The notes under the pieces: generated by a model | Database searches by the model: none | What the model saw: the letters and a program-made list of their open reading frames with translations, nothing else | Told to the model about the DNA's origin: nothing | In this document: positions 18,201 through 25,675 of the stretch, piece by piece | How positions within the stretch are numbered: the first letter of the stretch is position 1 | Layout: every line of letters starts with the position of its first letter | Translations under genes and position numbers: made by a program | Source: Paenibacillus silvae | GTDB lineage: Bacteria; Bacillota; Bacilli; Paenibacillales; Paenibacillaceae | Length of the DNA stretch: 64,000 nucleotides | Direction: 5' to 3' | Assembly (NCBI RefSeq): GCF_014639235.1 | Contig: NZ_BMFU01000014.1 | Coordinates: 1 to 64,000 of the forward strand

Positions 18201-18475
18201 TTCTTCAGTATGCACTGACCCGGTTTTCTCTTGAATACAGGGATTTCGACTCCAGAATGGAGACCGGTCTGCATCAGTCGAAGATGGATTTCGCCGTACG
18301 AAGTACGCATTCTCTCGTAGGTGTTGCTGCTCATCTGCATGCTGTAAATTTGCTGCAGGCCGTGCTTCGTCTCGAAGCGCAGTTGTCAGCTCCGTTCTCG
18401 GAAACGGAGCTGAAATTTTTGCTGCAGAAGGTACAGCAGGAAATTGATTTGATTATTGAATCGCTACCGTGGTAA
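15254..18475 (+). CDS. Membrane hybrid histidine kinase (LytS-type sensor, PAS, REC, HPt)
   Basis: A 1073-aa phosphorelay sensor. Residues ~1-190 hold about five to six membrane segments resembling the 5TM-LYT sensor (the MSMLGTVLYYFSIVLEDGT and RSVAYLLAAYYGGGGTAFI regions). A PAS-like domain is near 320-430. HisKA carries His456 (LMSHELRTPLNS), followed by HATPase with NLLGNAIKFT and the DTGIGISSEQ and GGSGLGLVI boxes. A first receiver-like domain (~685-790) seems degenerate; the second, with Asp890 (VLMDLNMPEMNG), is intact. An HPt domain ends the protein with His1019 (STHSLVG). The start is TTG, with GGATGGTG upstream. No cognate output gene is co-transcribed; an OmpR-type regulator converges on it. 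Confidence 0.87.
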   Translation: MLRDLVLNFTLILIIVFLVHHYLNQLNNRRELSFTSKVIIGISMSMLGTVLYYFSIVLEDGTVLNFRSVAYLLAAYYGGGGTAFITFAGLWMFRLNVGLWPSIENWQYAMYEVVFVLIITLNFKYIHGFVNRWTSGSLLLISAYQLTTLVTSDPSTLQSRGIVLLCHFLGMLLLVLFIYFLNQNHFYRQLVVQKEQEMIKMLRMQPGFTFKVRKVNGKFEFLLLEGEMLSRLDMDMRSLEESFQLGTINVLPPEKIQFLKTQFNRAWKGESFFFEIEHQGNYALVKLGPYVEDEVVKYVIGYGLDITEHRAVRRRVQESEERYRMLERVSANWVAGLDNRGTIVSMNQKFLDVLQADREQVIGRELGDLLVMEKVECWFTVLKKTLSSRTAQETELIFRIGESEELHVRVHLHPLKSSRSREQIRAVFQDVTDQYRRMKADKASQAKSEFLALMSHELRTPLNSITSFSSLLRRTDLTTQQLDYVSKIMVSSQSLLNLVKDILDFSRIEAGRFNVEHIPFSLEEVFKRVADQISTAIGHKDIKVIFQTDPDLPLTVLGDPFRLEQVLINLLGNAIKFTDQGYVILHAEVLAFEEKSVEVRFEVQDTGIGISSEQMERLFVPFSQAEPSTYRKYGGSGLGLVICYLLVTSLGGSLQVESVLGEYSIFTFDLMYELTESEERSFLPTYPLLYAVSDVIIVDSDLRVAENLEQMLRSFGLRPEVYVSLQQVLEHVEDEREEEESHCLLIMLDMDTEHIHFDPDWSRLMVRLRHSRIQVFGYTHATSEIAVASEQHYSTPQVILFKPMTRVGLFEALLAFQHEEVQQMSPMRSDDEQPEQIKRGSILVAEDHEINQIAIRAMLQQLGYDVCVVNNGREVLSKLHTQQWKLVLMDLNMPEMNGIEAVKQIRQMRQYDQTPVIALTANGAEKGREECIVAGMNAVLTKPIDEKQIRSILDNWIGLKGIFKIKGIEAEKALKQMDDKPHLLQYALTRFSLEYRDFDSRMETGLHQSKMDFAVRSTHSLVGVAAHLHAVNLLQAVLRLEAQLSAPFSETELKFLLQKVQQEIDLIIESLPW

Positions 18476-18503
18476 TCACTGTGCCCAGGCTATGTTAGCC
18501 TGC

Positions 18504-19178
18504 TTATGGTGTGAATTTATACCCGACCCCCCATACCGTTTGAATATATTGGGGGTTTTTCGGGTTATCTTCAATCTTTTTGCGCAAGTTCGTAATATGT
18601 ACATCTATTGTTCGATCATGGATATAGGCGTCAATCCCGCGGATAGCCTCGATGAGGGCGTATCGACTGAACACCTTGCCGGGATGAGCCACAAACAGCT
18701 TCATTATTTCGAATTCTGAAAAGGTCGTCTCTATTCTACGATGATTCAGCAGAATCGTTCGGCGAGCCAGATCGAGCGATATGCCAGGCTCAAGTTCGAC
18801 AACGGAGGAATTTTTCAGCAGCGTATACCTGCGGAGTACAGCCTCGATGCGTGCTTTCAATTCCTGCATACTAAAGGGTTTACATACAAAATCATCCGCA
18901 CCTCCGGTTAAGGAGCGAATACGCTCGGAAACCTCGGTTAATGAAGATATGACAATGATCGGGATTGAGGTGTGTTCACGCATCAGTGCGCAGGGATGTT
19001 TCTCTCTGGCATCGGGTAACATCAAGTCCAGTAAAATGATATCCGGTCGGTTTTCAAGCTGCAAAAGGCCTCTCCCAATGGTATCAACCCGACATACTTC
19101 GTATTCTTCCCCTTGTAAATACAGGCATAATGTATCACCCAGCATGTTGTCGTCCTCAATAATAAGCACTTTGGTCAT
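18504..19178 (-). CDS. OmpR/PhoB family response regulator
   Basis: A 224-aa cytosolic regulator. The receiver domain (1-~118) has acidic residues EDD at 8-10, phosphoacceptor Asp51 (ILLDLMLPDA), Thr/Ser near 79 and Lys in VCKPFSM near 100. The C-terminal winged helix (about 125-224) ends with the typical DVHITNLRKKIEDNP...IQTVWGVGYKF. It runs convergent to the hybrid kinase with only 28 bp between their stops, containing a CAGGCT/AGCCTG hairpin. Partnership with that kinase is an inference from position; it could also answer an unlinked sensor. Confidence 0.9.
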   Translation of the reverse strand: MTKVLIIEDDNMLGDTLCLYLQGEEYEVCRVDTIGRGLLQLENRPDIILLDLMLPDAREKHPCALMREHTSIPIIVISSLTEVSERIRSLTGGADDFVCKPFSMQELKARIEAVLRRYTLLKNSSVVELEPGISLDLARRTILLNHRRIETTFSEFEIMKLFVAHPGKVFSRYALIEAIRGIDAYIHDRTIDVHITNLRKKIEDNPKNPQYIQTVWGVGYKFTP

Positions 19179-19253
19179 GATGTCCCTTTCTCAAACCACG
19201 TTTTAAAGATATATTGGCTGTTTATGCCGTCTTTCCGTTAATAGCCCTGCTGT

Positions 19254-20102
19254 TCAAGCCTCACTGCCACGTTCCAACAATTGCTTCAGCTTGCGTTCTG
19301 TTGCGGTTTCCGGTGCCGGAGTATAGATGCTGCAGCGCAAATCGGCATTGCCCTGCACCTGTAATGAGGTCAGATCAAACAGCATTTTTCCTGCTTTGGA
19401 ATGCCTGAATTCGATCCATACATCAGGAGCACTGCTCACGCTGCTTTGTTTCCATAATGTGTGAAAATCAGGGTGGCGTTCTATCATGTCATCCAAAAAT
19501 AAATTATACCATTCATCGTCGACATAACGACCATAATAGCCACGGAAAATAGATAAAAATCCACTTACAAAGTCTTCCCAGTTCACGGCAAGCCTGCGCA
19601 GCTCCTTCCGGTCAAATAACAGACTAATCATATTGCGCTGCTCCAACGGGATTTGTTCAAAGTTCATAAAGACCTGTGCGGCCGCTTCGTTCCATCCCAC
19701 AATAAAGCAGCGCCGATCCGAGATAATGGTTGGACAGTACCTAAGCTCCTGCAAAATTTTCTGCAGGGACGGATGTAGCTGAAAGGTGTCCGGCTCCGGA
19801 GCAGGCAGATCGGAATAATGCTCCATAGCAAGTGAAAACAAATACTTCCGTTCATCGGCAGTGAGTCTTAAGGCAGAAGCGATGCTGTCGAGCACCGCAT
19901 GAGAGACCTGAATGCCTCGTCCTTGCTCCAGCCAGGTATACCAGGTGGTGCTTACTCCAGCCAGTTGGGCCACTTCTTCTCTTCTCAGGCCTGGAGTTCT
20001 TCGCCGTCCTCCGGCAGGTAAACCAACGGATTCCGGGGATAATCTGGAACGTTGTGTCTTCAAGAAAGCAGATAAGGCCTGCAAGCGAGTCGTTTCACTC
20101 AT
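19254..20102 (-). CDS. XRE regulator with MmyB-like ligand-binding domain
   Basis: A 282-aa regulator. Residues ~10-75 form an XRE helix-turn-helix (RRTPGLRREEVAQLAGVSTTWYTWLEQGRGI), the motif typical of the MmyB-like family. The remaining ~180 residues match its PAS-like ligand-binding domain (GWNEAAAQVF, WIEFRHSKAGKMLFDLTSLQV). Structures of this family show a hydrophobic pocket, reported with a fatty acid bound; I state that from memory. GGAAGGA lies eight bases before the ATG. It is divergent from fabF with an inverted repeat between them, so a role in controlling fabF and itself is plausible. Confidence 0.87.
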   Translation of the reverse strand: MSETTRLQALSAFLKTQRSRLSPESVGLPAGGRRRTPGLRREEVAQLAGVSTTWYTWLEQGRGIQVSHAVLDSIASALRLTADERKYLFSLAMEHYSDLPAPEPDTFQLHPSLQKILQELRYCPTIISDRRCFIVGWNEAAAQVFMNFEQIPLEQRNMISLLFDRKELRRLAVNWEDFVSGFLSIFRGYYGRYVDDEWYNLFLDDMIERHPDFHTLWKQSSVSSAPDVWIEFRHSKAGKMLFDLTSLQVQGNADLRCSIYTPAPETATERKLKQLLERGSEA

Positions 20103-20121
20103 ATCATCATTCCTTCCACTC

Positions 20122-20148
20122 TATCATGGTACTCATTATACTATGATA
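20122..20148. promoter_or_regulatory. Inverted repeat operator between regulator and fabF
   Basis: TATCATGGTAC and ATACTATGATA form an 11-bp inverted repeat with 9 matches across 5 bp. On the minus strand the right arm contains TATAAT, a likely -10 of the regulator, so binding would repress it. Confidence 0.55.
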
Positions 20149-20257
20149 AATGACAACTTGTAATAGGATATACAAACATGGCACTATGAATGCATAAGCC
20201 TCAGGAAACAGAAAATTAAAGATAATTAAAGGACAATTAGAAGGGAGAACCACGGGA

Positions 20258-21502
20258 ATGACGATAGAACGTGTTGTGATTACGGGGATGGGTGTGATCT
20301 CACCGCTCGGGAATGATGTGCATACATTCTGGAATGCATTGAAGGAAGGGAAGTCTGGCATATCTCCGATTGAACATCTGGACAGCGGATTATATAAATC
20401 AAGAATCGGTGGTATGGTGCGTAATTTTGACGGTGAAGCTCTTTTTGGACGAAAGGAAGCACGGCGTATGGACCGGTTTGTACAATTTGCTGTTGCGGCG
20501 GCCGATCAGGCATTGATTCATTCGGGTCTTGTGCTCGATTCAATGGATCGGGAGCGCGTCGGGGTATATATTGGCTCTGGTATTGGAGGCATTCAGACCT
20601 TGATGGAACAGGGAAATGTATTAACGCAGCGGGGAGCCGGTAGAGTCAGCCCCACGCTTGTACCGATGATGATATCCAATATGGCAGCAGCAGCGGTGAG
20701 CATGCGATTTGACTGTTGGGGGCCAACGCTTTCCCCGGTAACAGCCTGCTCCATCGGAAATACGGCTATCGGTGAGGCGTTCAGGCTGATACGGCACGGC
20801 GGAGCAGATGTTATTTTTGCCGGCGGGACGGAAGCAGCAGTTACGGAAATATCCCTTGCGAGTTTTGGCAATGCAACAGCTTTATCAACCAGAAACGAAG
20901 ACTATACAGCAGCAAGCCGACCGTTCGATGGCAGGAGAGACGGATTTGTTATGGCTGAAGGGGCAGGCGTCCTGGTTGTAGAATCCTTGTCTCATGCGCT
21001 GGCAAGGGGAGCGAATATTCTCGCCGAGGTTACCGGGTATGGAGCCACCTCTGATGCGTATCACATGGTAGCCACTCACCCTGAAGGCAGAGGAGCTTTT
21101 CTGGCGATGAGGGCTGCACTGCGTGACGCGGAGCTGGGGCCAGATGATATTGATGTCATTAACGCTCATGCGACCAGCACAGAGGCAGGGGATTTATCGG
21201 AAACGAGAGCGATTAAACAGCTCTTTGGAGATGCTGCGTATCGTATTCCTGTTACAGCCAATAAATCCATGACAGGGCATATGCTTGGTGCAGCTGGAGG
21301 GGCAGAAGCAATATCCCTCGTACAAACATTGCAGCATGGCGTCATTCCACCAACGATTAACCAGGAAGAGCAAGATGAAGAATGCGATCTGGATTATGTC
21401 CCGAACGTTGCCAGAGAGGCGAACCTGCAGATTGGCATGTCCAACTCCTTCGGCTTCGGCGGGCATAATGCGGTTATTATTCTTCGGAAGTATGTGTCTT
21501 GA
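20258..21502 (+). CDS. fabF: 3-oxoacyl-ACP synthase II (KAS II)
   Basis: A 414-aa condensing enzyme that elongates acyl-ACP with malonyl-ACP. The catalytic Cys164 (TACSIGNTAIG), His304 (NAHATSTEAGD) and His341 (SMTGHMLGAAGG) are all present, as is the C-terminal SNSFGFGGHNAVIILRKY. GGGAG lies ten bases before the ATG. It is not next to fabH, fabD, fabG or acpP, so it is either an accessory copy or specialised. The divergent MmyB-like regulator suggests lipid-responsive control. It ends just before repeat copy B. Confidence 0.92.
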   Translation: MTIERVVITGMGVISPLGNDVHTFWNALKEGKSGISPIEHLDSGLYKSRIGGMVRNFDGEALFGRKEARRMDRFVQFAVAAADQALIHSGLVLDSMDRERVGVYIGSGIGGIQTLMEQGNVLTQRGAGRVSPTLVPMMISNMAAAAVSMRFDCWGPTLSPVTACSIGNTAIGEAFRLIRHGGADVIFAGGTEAAVTEISLASFGNATALSTRNEDYTAASRPFDGRRDGFVMAEGAGVLVVESLSHALARGANILAEVTGYGATSDAYHMVATHPEGRGAFLAMRAALRDAELGPDDIDVINAHATSTEAGDLSETRAIKQLFGDAAYRIPVTANKSMTGHMLGAAGGAEAISLVQTLQHGVIPPTINQEEQDEECDLDYVPNVAREANLQIGMSNSFGFGGHNAVIILRKYVS

Positions 21503-21510
21503 ATCAACTT

Positions 21511-21700
21511 TATAAGTTGAACTAAAGATTTTACACCATCCACTCCGATGACAGAACAACCTTCTAATCGCTGTTATCCCCAGATTTTTTGAATTCTGTA
21601 TTCCAAAGGGAAAAATCCGGTGATAAAGGCGACCGCTCCGCTTTTTCAGGTTTTTTCTGTCCTCTTCGTTCACGTGTAAATAAATAGTGCAACTTATATA
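21511..21700 (-). repeat. MITE-like element, copy B (short form)
   Basis: About 190 bp, inverted relative to copies A and C. Terminal repeats are TATAAGTTGAACTA (21511-21524) and TAGTGCAACTTATA (21685-21698). The interior matches the family (AATCGCTGTTATCCCCAGAT, CAGGTTTTTTCTGTC, GTTCACGTG). It lacks the ~40-bp insert of copy A. It begins 8 bp after the fabF stop and abuts the terminator. Confidence 0.88.
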
Positions 21701-21740
21701 AAACAAACAGCGCTGCCCTGTTGGCTAGCGCTGTTTGTTT
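21701..21740. terminator. Bidirectional terminator between fabF and nasA
   Basis: AAACAAACAGCGCT and AGCGCTGTTTGTTT form a perfect 14-bp stem; its A/T ends allow termination in both directions between the convergent genes. Confidence 0.85.
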
Positions 21741-21758
21741 ATATAGGTGAGCAGAGGA

Positions 21759-22991
21759 TCAGGACGTCAGTGAAGTCGAGTCGGCTATACCCTTGCTGCC
21801 TCTGCTCAACCAGCTTACCCGCCAGCGGGCTTGCATGAAAAGCACGAGACACAGAGAGGCAGCGGCGATGAGACTAAGGCTGACAAAGCCCGGTGTGTAC
21901 GATTGATAGGTGCTGTACAGCTGACCCAGAATAAGTGGCAGTGCGTAACCGCCTAATCCACCGGCAGCCCCTACAATGCCGGTCATCAGACCGATCTCAT
22001 TGCCAAAGCGTTGTGGAACCAGTTGGAATACGGAACCGTTCCCTGCTCCAAGGCACATCATGCCAAGGAACAGCATTACGATAACAACCGGCAGAGGAGG
22101 CAGGAAGGAAACGCCGAGGAGCATAATGCAGGCTCCTGTGTACAAAAAGATCAGCATTCGGGTCCCCCCGATTTTGTCAGCCAGAAAACCGCCAACAGGC
22201 CGGAAGAAGCTGCCTGCAATCACACAGAAAGTAGTAATATCAGCGGCATGAACGGCGGATAATCCATATTGGGTGTTGAAGAAAATGGTCAGATAATTGC
22301 ATAGTCCAACGAAGCCGCCAAAGGTGACACAGTAAAAGGCACAGAAGACCCATGCATCCTTTTGCTTCAACAAAGCTCCATATTGGGAAAGCTTTTTCGG
22401 TTCAGGGCGATTCGGACTGTTTTTGGCGAAGAGGGAGAAAAGTACAAATACAATTACAATCGGAATAATTGCTAGTCCAAAAACAACCTCCCAGCTGCCG
22501 AAATGAGTGGCAAGTCGATTAGCGAATAACGTGGCGAGCACCGTTCCACTATTGCCCGCTCCGGCAATCCCCATAGCCAGACCTTGATGCTCTTTGGGAT
22601 ACCATTGGCCTGCAAGGGGGAGTGCAGCTGCAAATGAGGCACCGGCTACGCCAAGCAGAAGAGCGACGACATAGAGCTGACCCAGAGAATCAACCCACAG
22701 CCAGCCCAGCAGCAAAGGAACAAGTGTGACAATCATACCGATCTGTGCGGTCAGCTTGGGGCCAATATAGTCGGACATGAAGCCGAGCACAAGTCGCAGG
22801 ATGGAGCCGCCGAGAATTGGCAGGGCGACAAGGTTTGCTTTTTCCAATGGAGTCATCGGGTAATCCATGGCGATAATAACGGCGAGGGGACCGAGCATGC
22901 CCCAGATCATAAAGCTGATGTCAAAATACATAAATGCTCCAAATAGTGTGGGCTTATGCCCGCTTTTCCAAAAACTCTTGCTCTCCATCAT
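21759..22991 (-). CDS. nasA: Nitrate/nitrite transporter, MFS
   Basis: A 410-aa MFS membrane protein with about 12 hydrophobic segments, expected to import nitrate for assimilation. The nitrate-porter (NNP) features visible are the Gly/Ala-rich AGAGNSGTVLATLFANRLA and GMMCLGAGNGSVFQLVPQRF regions and a RLVLGFMSDYIGPK loop. The ATG has GAGGAG nine bases upstream. It is divergent from nasB-nasC, supporting the nitrate role, and its mRNA leader contains an ANTAR-type antiterminator/terminator. It ends at a terminator shared with fabF. NarK-like nitrite export is a less likely alternative. Confidence 0.9.
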   Translation of the reverse strand: MMESKSFWKSGHKPTLFGAFMYFDISFMIWGMLGPLAVIIAMDYPMTPLEKANLVALPILGGSILRLVLGFMSDYIGPKLTAQIGMIVTLVPLLLGWLWVDSLGQLYVVALLLGVAGASFAAALPLAGQWYPKEHQGLAMGIAGAGNSGTVLATLFANRLATHFGSWEVVFGLAIIPIVIVFVLFSLFAKNSPNRPEPKKLSQYGALLKQKDAWVFCAFYCVTFGGFVGLCNYLTIFFNTQYGLSAVHAADITTFCVIAGSFFRPVGGFLADKIGGTRMLIFLYTGACIMLLGVSFLPPLPVVIVMLFLGMMCLGAGNGSVFQLVPQRFGNEIGLMTGIVGAAGGLGGYALPLILGQLYSTYQSYTPGFVSLSLIAAASLCLVLFMQARWRVSWLSRGSKGIADSTSLTS

Positions 22992-23050
22992 TCTTCATCG
23001 CTCCTCATCCAGATAGGTTCTTTGTTATGTCTCTATGGCTTCGTTCAGGC

Positions 23051-23133
23051 AAAAAAAGACCGCAAGCCGTCCTGATACCAGAACGATTTGCGGCCCCGTT
23101 GCCGACAGCGGTACACGTCTTTGTGTTTTCCGC
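23051..23133 (-). promoter_or_regulatory. ANTAR-type antiterminator and terminator, nasA leader
   Basis: Minus strand, in order: hairpin 1 with stem ACAC/GTGT (23126-23113), outer GCGG/CCGC, and hexaloop AAAGAC; hairpin 2 with stem CGGC/GCCG (23104-23091) and hexaloop AACGGG. Both loops have A1 and G4, the signature of RNA bound by ANTAR proteins. The 3' arm of hairpin 2 overlaps the 5' arm of a terminator (GGCCGCAAATCG with CGGCTTGCGGTC, then TTTTTTT). The ANTAR protein itself is not in the window. Confidence 0.75.
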
Positions 23134-23192
23134 TTCTGAGGTGATCACAACACTGTGATTTTGATTCAAATTATAAAAAGCAGAAAAGATTA

Positions 23193-23209
23193 TGTCAATA
23201 AAAATAACA
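23193..23209. promoter_or_regulatory. GlnR/TnrA-like box
   Basis: TGTCAATAAAAATAACA fits TGTNA-N7-TNACA, the 17-bp inverted site of GlnR and TnrA. It lies in the shared promoter region of nasA and nasB, where nitrogen control is expected. Confidence 0.65.
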
Positions 23210-23265
23210 TAAAGTTTTAAAATATTTATTTTTGAGCGAATTTCACTCTTATTGCGTTAATTTAG

Positions 23266-23294
23266 TTGACACTAAAAATAAATTCCCTTAATCT
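23266..23294 (+). promoter_or_regulatory. Probable nasB promoter
   Basis: A perfect TTGACA (23266-23271), 17-bp spacer, and TAATCT (23289-23294). The predicted start, near 23300, is just before the first leader hairpin. Confidence 0.55.
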
Positions 23295-23308
23295 GAACTT
23301 AATAAGAA

Positions 23309-23380
23309 TCTACACAATGGCGTGTAGAGCGGAGGCAATGAGGCCCCTTTTCCCCATAAGGAAAAGGGGTTATTCTGTTT
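23309..23380 (+). promoter_or_regulatory. ANTAR-type antiterminator and terminator, nasB leader
   Basis: Hairpin 1: stem TCTACAC/GTGTAGA (23309-23328) with hexaloop AATGGC. Hairpin 2: stem GGAGGC/GCCCCT-type (23331-23348, one mismatch) with hexaloop AATGAG. Both have A1 and G4. The 3' arm of hairpin 2 is part of the terminator 5' arm CCCCTTTTCC, which pairs with GGAAAAGGGG (23360-23369) and is followed by TTATTCTGTTT. This has the same architecture as the nasA leader on the opposite strand. Confidence 0.75.
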
Positions 23381-23450
23381 AGATCCGAAAAGGGGTTGTT
23401 CTGTTTAAGTCCGAAAAGGACTATTCTGTTAGATTCCGAGAAAGGGGGCC
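23360..23450 (+). repeat. Tandem ~25-bp repeats in the nasB leader
   Basis: Units start at 23360, 23385, 23411 and (partial) 23436. Each has a purine block (GGAAAAGGGG, CCGAAAAGGGG, CCGAAAAGGAC, CCGAGAAAGGGGG); the first three are followed by an ATTCTGTT or TTCTGTTT tail. They repeat the terminator's 3' arm and U-rich tail, so CCCCTTTTCC could pair with more than one copy. Confidence 0.65.
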
Positions 23451-23455
23451 GTCCC

Positions 23456-25639
23456 GTGAATAAAAGGAAACTGGTTGTAATCGGCAATGGCATGGCAGGT
23501 GTGAAATGTGTAGATGAGATCGTTGCACTCGAACCGGATATGTACGAGATCGTCATCTACGGGACCGAGCCTCGCCCCAACTACAATCGAATCATGTTAT
23601 CCAAAGTGCTTCAGGGAGAGCATTCCTTACAGGATATCATCATTCATGACTGGACTTGGTATGCGGAGCGTAAGATCAGGCTGTGTACAGGGGAGACTGT
23701 GCACAGGATTGAACCAGATCGTAAATTCATCGAAACAGCATCCGGCAAAAAGGAAACGTACGATATTCTTATCTTGGCCACAGGCTCCTCTCCATATATG
23801 CCGCCGATTCCGGGGATTGAAAAGGACCGTGTGATGTCTTTCCGAACGATAGATGATTGTAACCGCATGTCCCACTACTCCAAGGAGTTCAGTAAAGCTG
23901 CCGTGATCGGGGGCGGGTTACTGGGACTGGAGGCTGCACGCGGGCTGCTGCATCTGGGCATGGAAGCGGTGGTAGTCCATAATGCGCCTTATATCATGAA
24001 CCGGCAGCTGGATGTTAAGGCTGGAGCGATGCTTCAGCATGAGCTTGAAGCTCAGGGGATGTCCTTTCTTTTAAATAAAAATACACAGAAAATTACCGGA
24101 CGTTCACAAGCCCAGGGGCTGCTTTTTACAGATGGTTCGAAGCTGGAGGCACAGGTCGTTGTGGTCGCTGTTGGCATTCGGCCAAATGTTGAGCTGGCGA
24201 GAAGAAGTGGTATTGCCACGAATCGTGCAATTACGGTTGATGATTACATGCGCACGAGTCTGCCTGATATATATGCTGTTGGAGAATGTGCAGAGCATCG
24301 GGGAATCAGTTACGGCCTGGTTGCACCTCTGTATGAGCAGGGTAAAGTGCTCGCGCGTACTTTGTGTGGACAAAAGACAGCAGGATATGCAGGCTCCGTT
24401 CCTTATTCGCAGCTCAAAGTATCGGGTGTAGATGTATTCTCGGCAGGAGAGGTCAACGGGGAGGGCATGCAGACGGCGGTACAGCATTTAGATCGCATAC
24501 AGGGGACGTACAAAAAAGTGCTGATGCAGGGTGGCAAGGTGAAGGGGGCCATTTTGTTTGGAAATACGGCTGAGGGAACGGCTTTGCTTGCCTTGGTGCA
24601 GCGTGGGGCTGATGCTGCAGAGCTTGCCCCCCGGGAAGGAGCGCCTGATCCGGCTGAGATGGCTGCAGCTGCGCTTCCGGGTCACGAAACAGTGTGTGCC
24701 TGCAACAATGTAAGCAAAGCATTCATTTTGAAGGCTATTCATGAGCAGGGGCTGGAGACGGAGGAGCAAGTGAAGTTGCAAACCAAAGCCTCTGGCTCCT
24801 GTGGCGGCTGTAGACCGATGGTGGGCGCGCTGCTGAAACACGCGAAACGTGGAATGGTTAATGAAGATGCTGCTGCAAGTACAGATTCACGCGATTTTCA
24901 AAAGAAGGCAGTAATGCCTGTATGCCGTTGCACGGATATGGGACATGAAGAGCTGAAGCATCAGCTAAGTGGGTTGTGGATGAAGATTGGCAATGACTTG
25001 ACTTCGATCCTGAAGCAGTTGAATTGGAACTCGGAACAGGGGTGTCCAGTATGTTTTGCCGCTATTCAATTTTATGCTCATATGTCAGGGAACACACAGC
25101 CTGAGATGGATACGAAGAATAACATTCACATGTTATCAGATCAACACAGTTCATCCACAGCGTGTATCTCCAGTACGGGGAAAGTCCAGTCAGAGCTTCT
25201 TAGCTTATGGAAGGACGCAGCAATGCCATACAAAGTGATTATAACGATCGCTTCGGGTCCAGAATCATTCGTTCCTGTGCTGGTTACGGATATCGGCCTG
25301 CTGGCTTCTCCGGCAGGGTGGGAGATTTACGCAGGTGGTCATGCGGGTCATCCTGTGAAGCAAGGTTTTCTTCTGGGCACGGTTGAATCAATCGGGGAAG
25401 CTGCGCAGCTTGCCTCAGCCTGTCTGCAATGGTACCGACAAACGGCGTGGTTCGATGAACCATTATGGGCCTGGATGGATCGACTCGGAAGCATGTCCAT
25501 TCGGGAAATACTTTTGGATACACGATTTCAACAGGAGCTTGTACTTAATCGGGAGCAGGAGCGTGTGCATGTCGCGAGTGTTAAGCTTGACGGAACGCAA
25601 ATGTCAGTTGATGCGGTTCAGTTTCAGATTGAGGCGTGA
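23456..25639 (+). CDS. nasB: Assimilatory nitrate reductase electron-transfer subunit
   Basis: About 727 aa, a cytosolic flavoprotein passing electrons from NAD(P)H to NasC. The N-terminal FAD fold starts VVIGNGMAGVKCVDEI, with an NAD fold near AAVIGGGLLGLEAARGLL. A BFD-like [2Fe-2S] site CACN...CGGC is around residues 415-455, and further Cys pairs (PVCRC, GCPVC) near 485 and 525 suggest a second cluster. The C-terminal ~170 residues (VTDIGLLASPAGWEIYAGGHAGHPV) resemble the tail of NirB-type nitrite reductase, but its CxxxxxC/CxxxC sirohaem ligands are not visible. The GTG start follows GAAAGGGGG. The leader has an ANTAR-type attenuator. It is co-transcribed with nasC. Confidence 0.88.
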   Translation: MNKRKLVVIGNGMAGVKCVDEIVALEPDMYEIVIYGTEPRPNYNRIMLSKVLQGEHSLQDIIIHDWTWYAERKIRLCTGETVHRIEPDRKFIETASGKKETYDILILATGSSPYMPPIPGIEKDRVMSFRTIDDCNRMSHYSKEFSKAAVIGGGLLGLEAARGLLHLGMEAVVVHNAPYIMNRQLDVKAGAMLQHELEAQGMSFLLNKNTQKITGRSQAQGLLFTDGSKLEAQVVVVAVGIRPNVELARRSGIATNRAITVDDYMRTSLPDIYAVGECAEHRGISYGLVAPLYEQGKVLARTLCGQKTAGYAGSVPYSQLKVSGVDVFSAGEVNGEGMQTAVQHLDRIQGTYKKVLMQGGKVKGAILFGNTAEGTALLALVQRGADAAELAPREGAPDPAEMAAAALPGHETVCACNNVSKAFILKAIHEQGLETEEQVKLQTKASGSCGGCRPMVGALLKHAKRGMVNEDAAASTDSRDFQKKAVMPVCRCTDMGHEELKHQLSGLWMKIGNDLTSILKQLNWNSEQGCPVCFAAIQFYAHMSGNTQPEMDTKNNIHMLSDQHSSSTACISSTGKVQSELLSLWKDAAMPYKVIITIASGPESFVPVLVTDIGLLASPAGWEIYAGGHAGHPVKQGFLLGTVESIGEAAQLASACLQWYRQTAWFDEPLWAWMDRLGSMSIREILLDTRFQQELVLNREQERVHVASVKLDGTQMSVDAVQFQIEA

Positions 25640-25675
25640 AGCTTCGAATCATTATTCAGAAAGGCAGGGGGAAGT

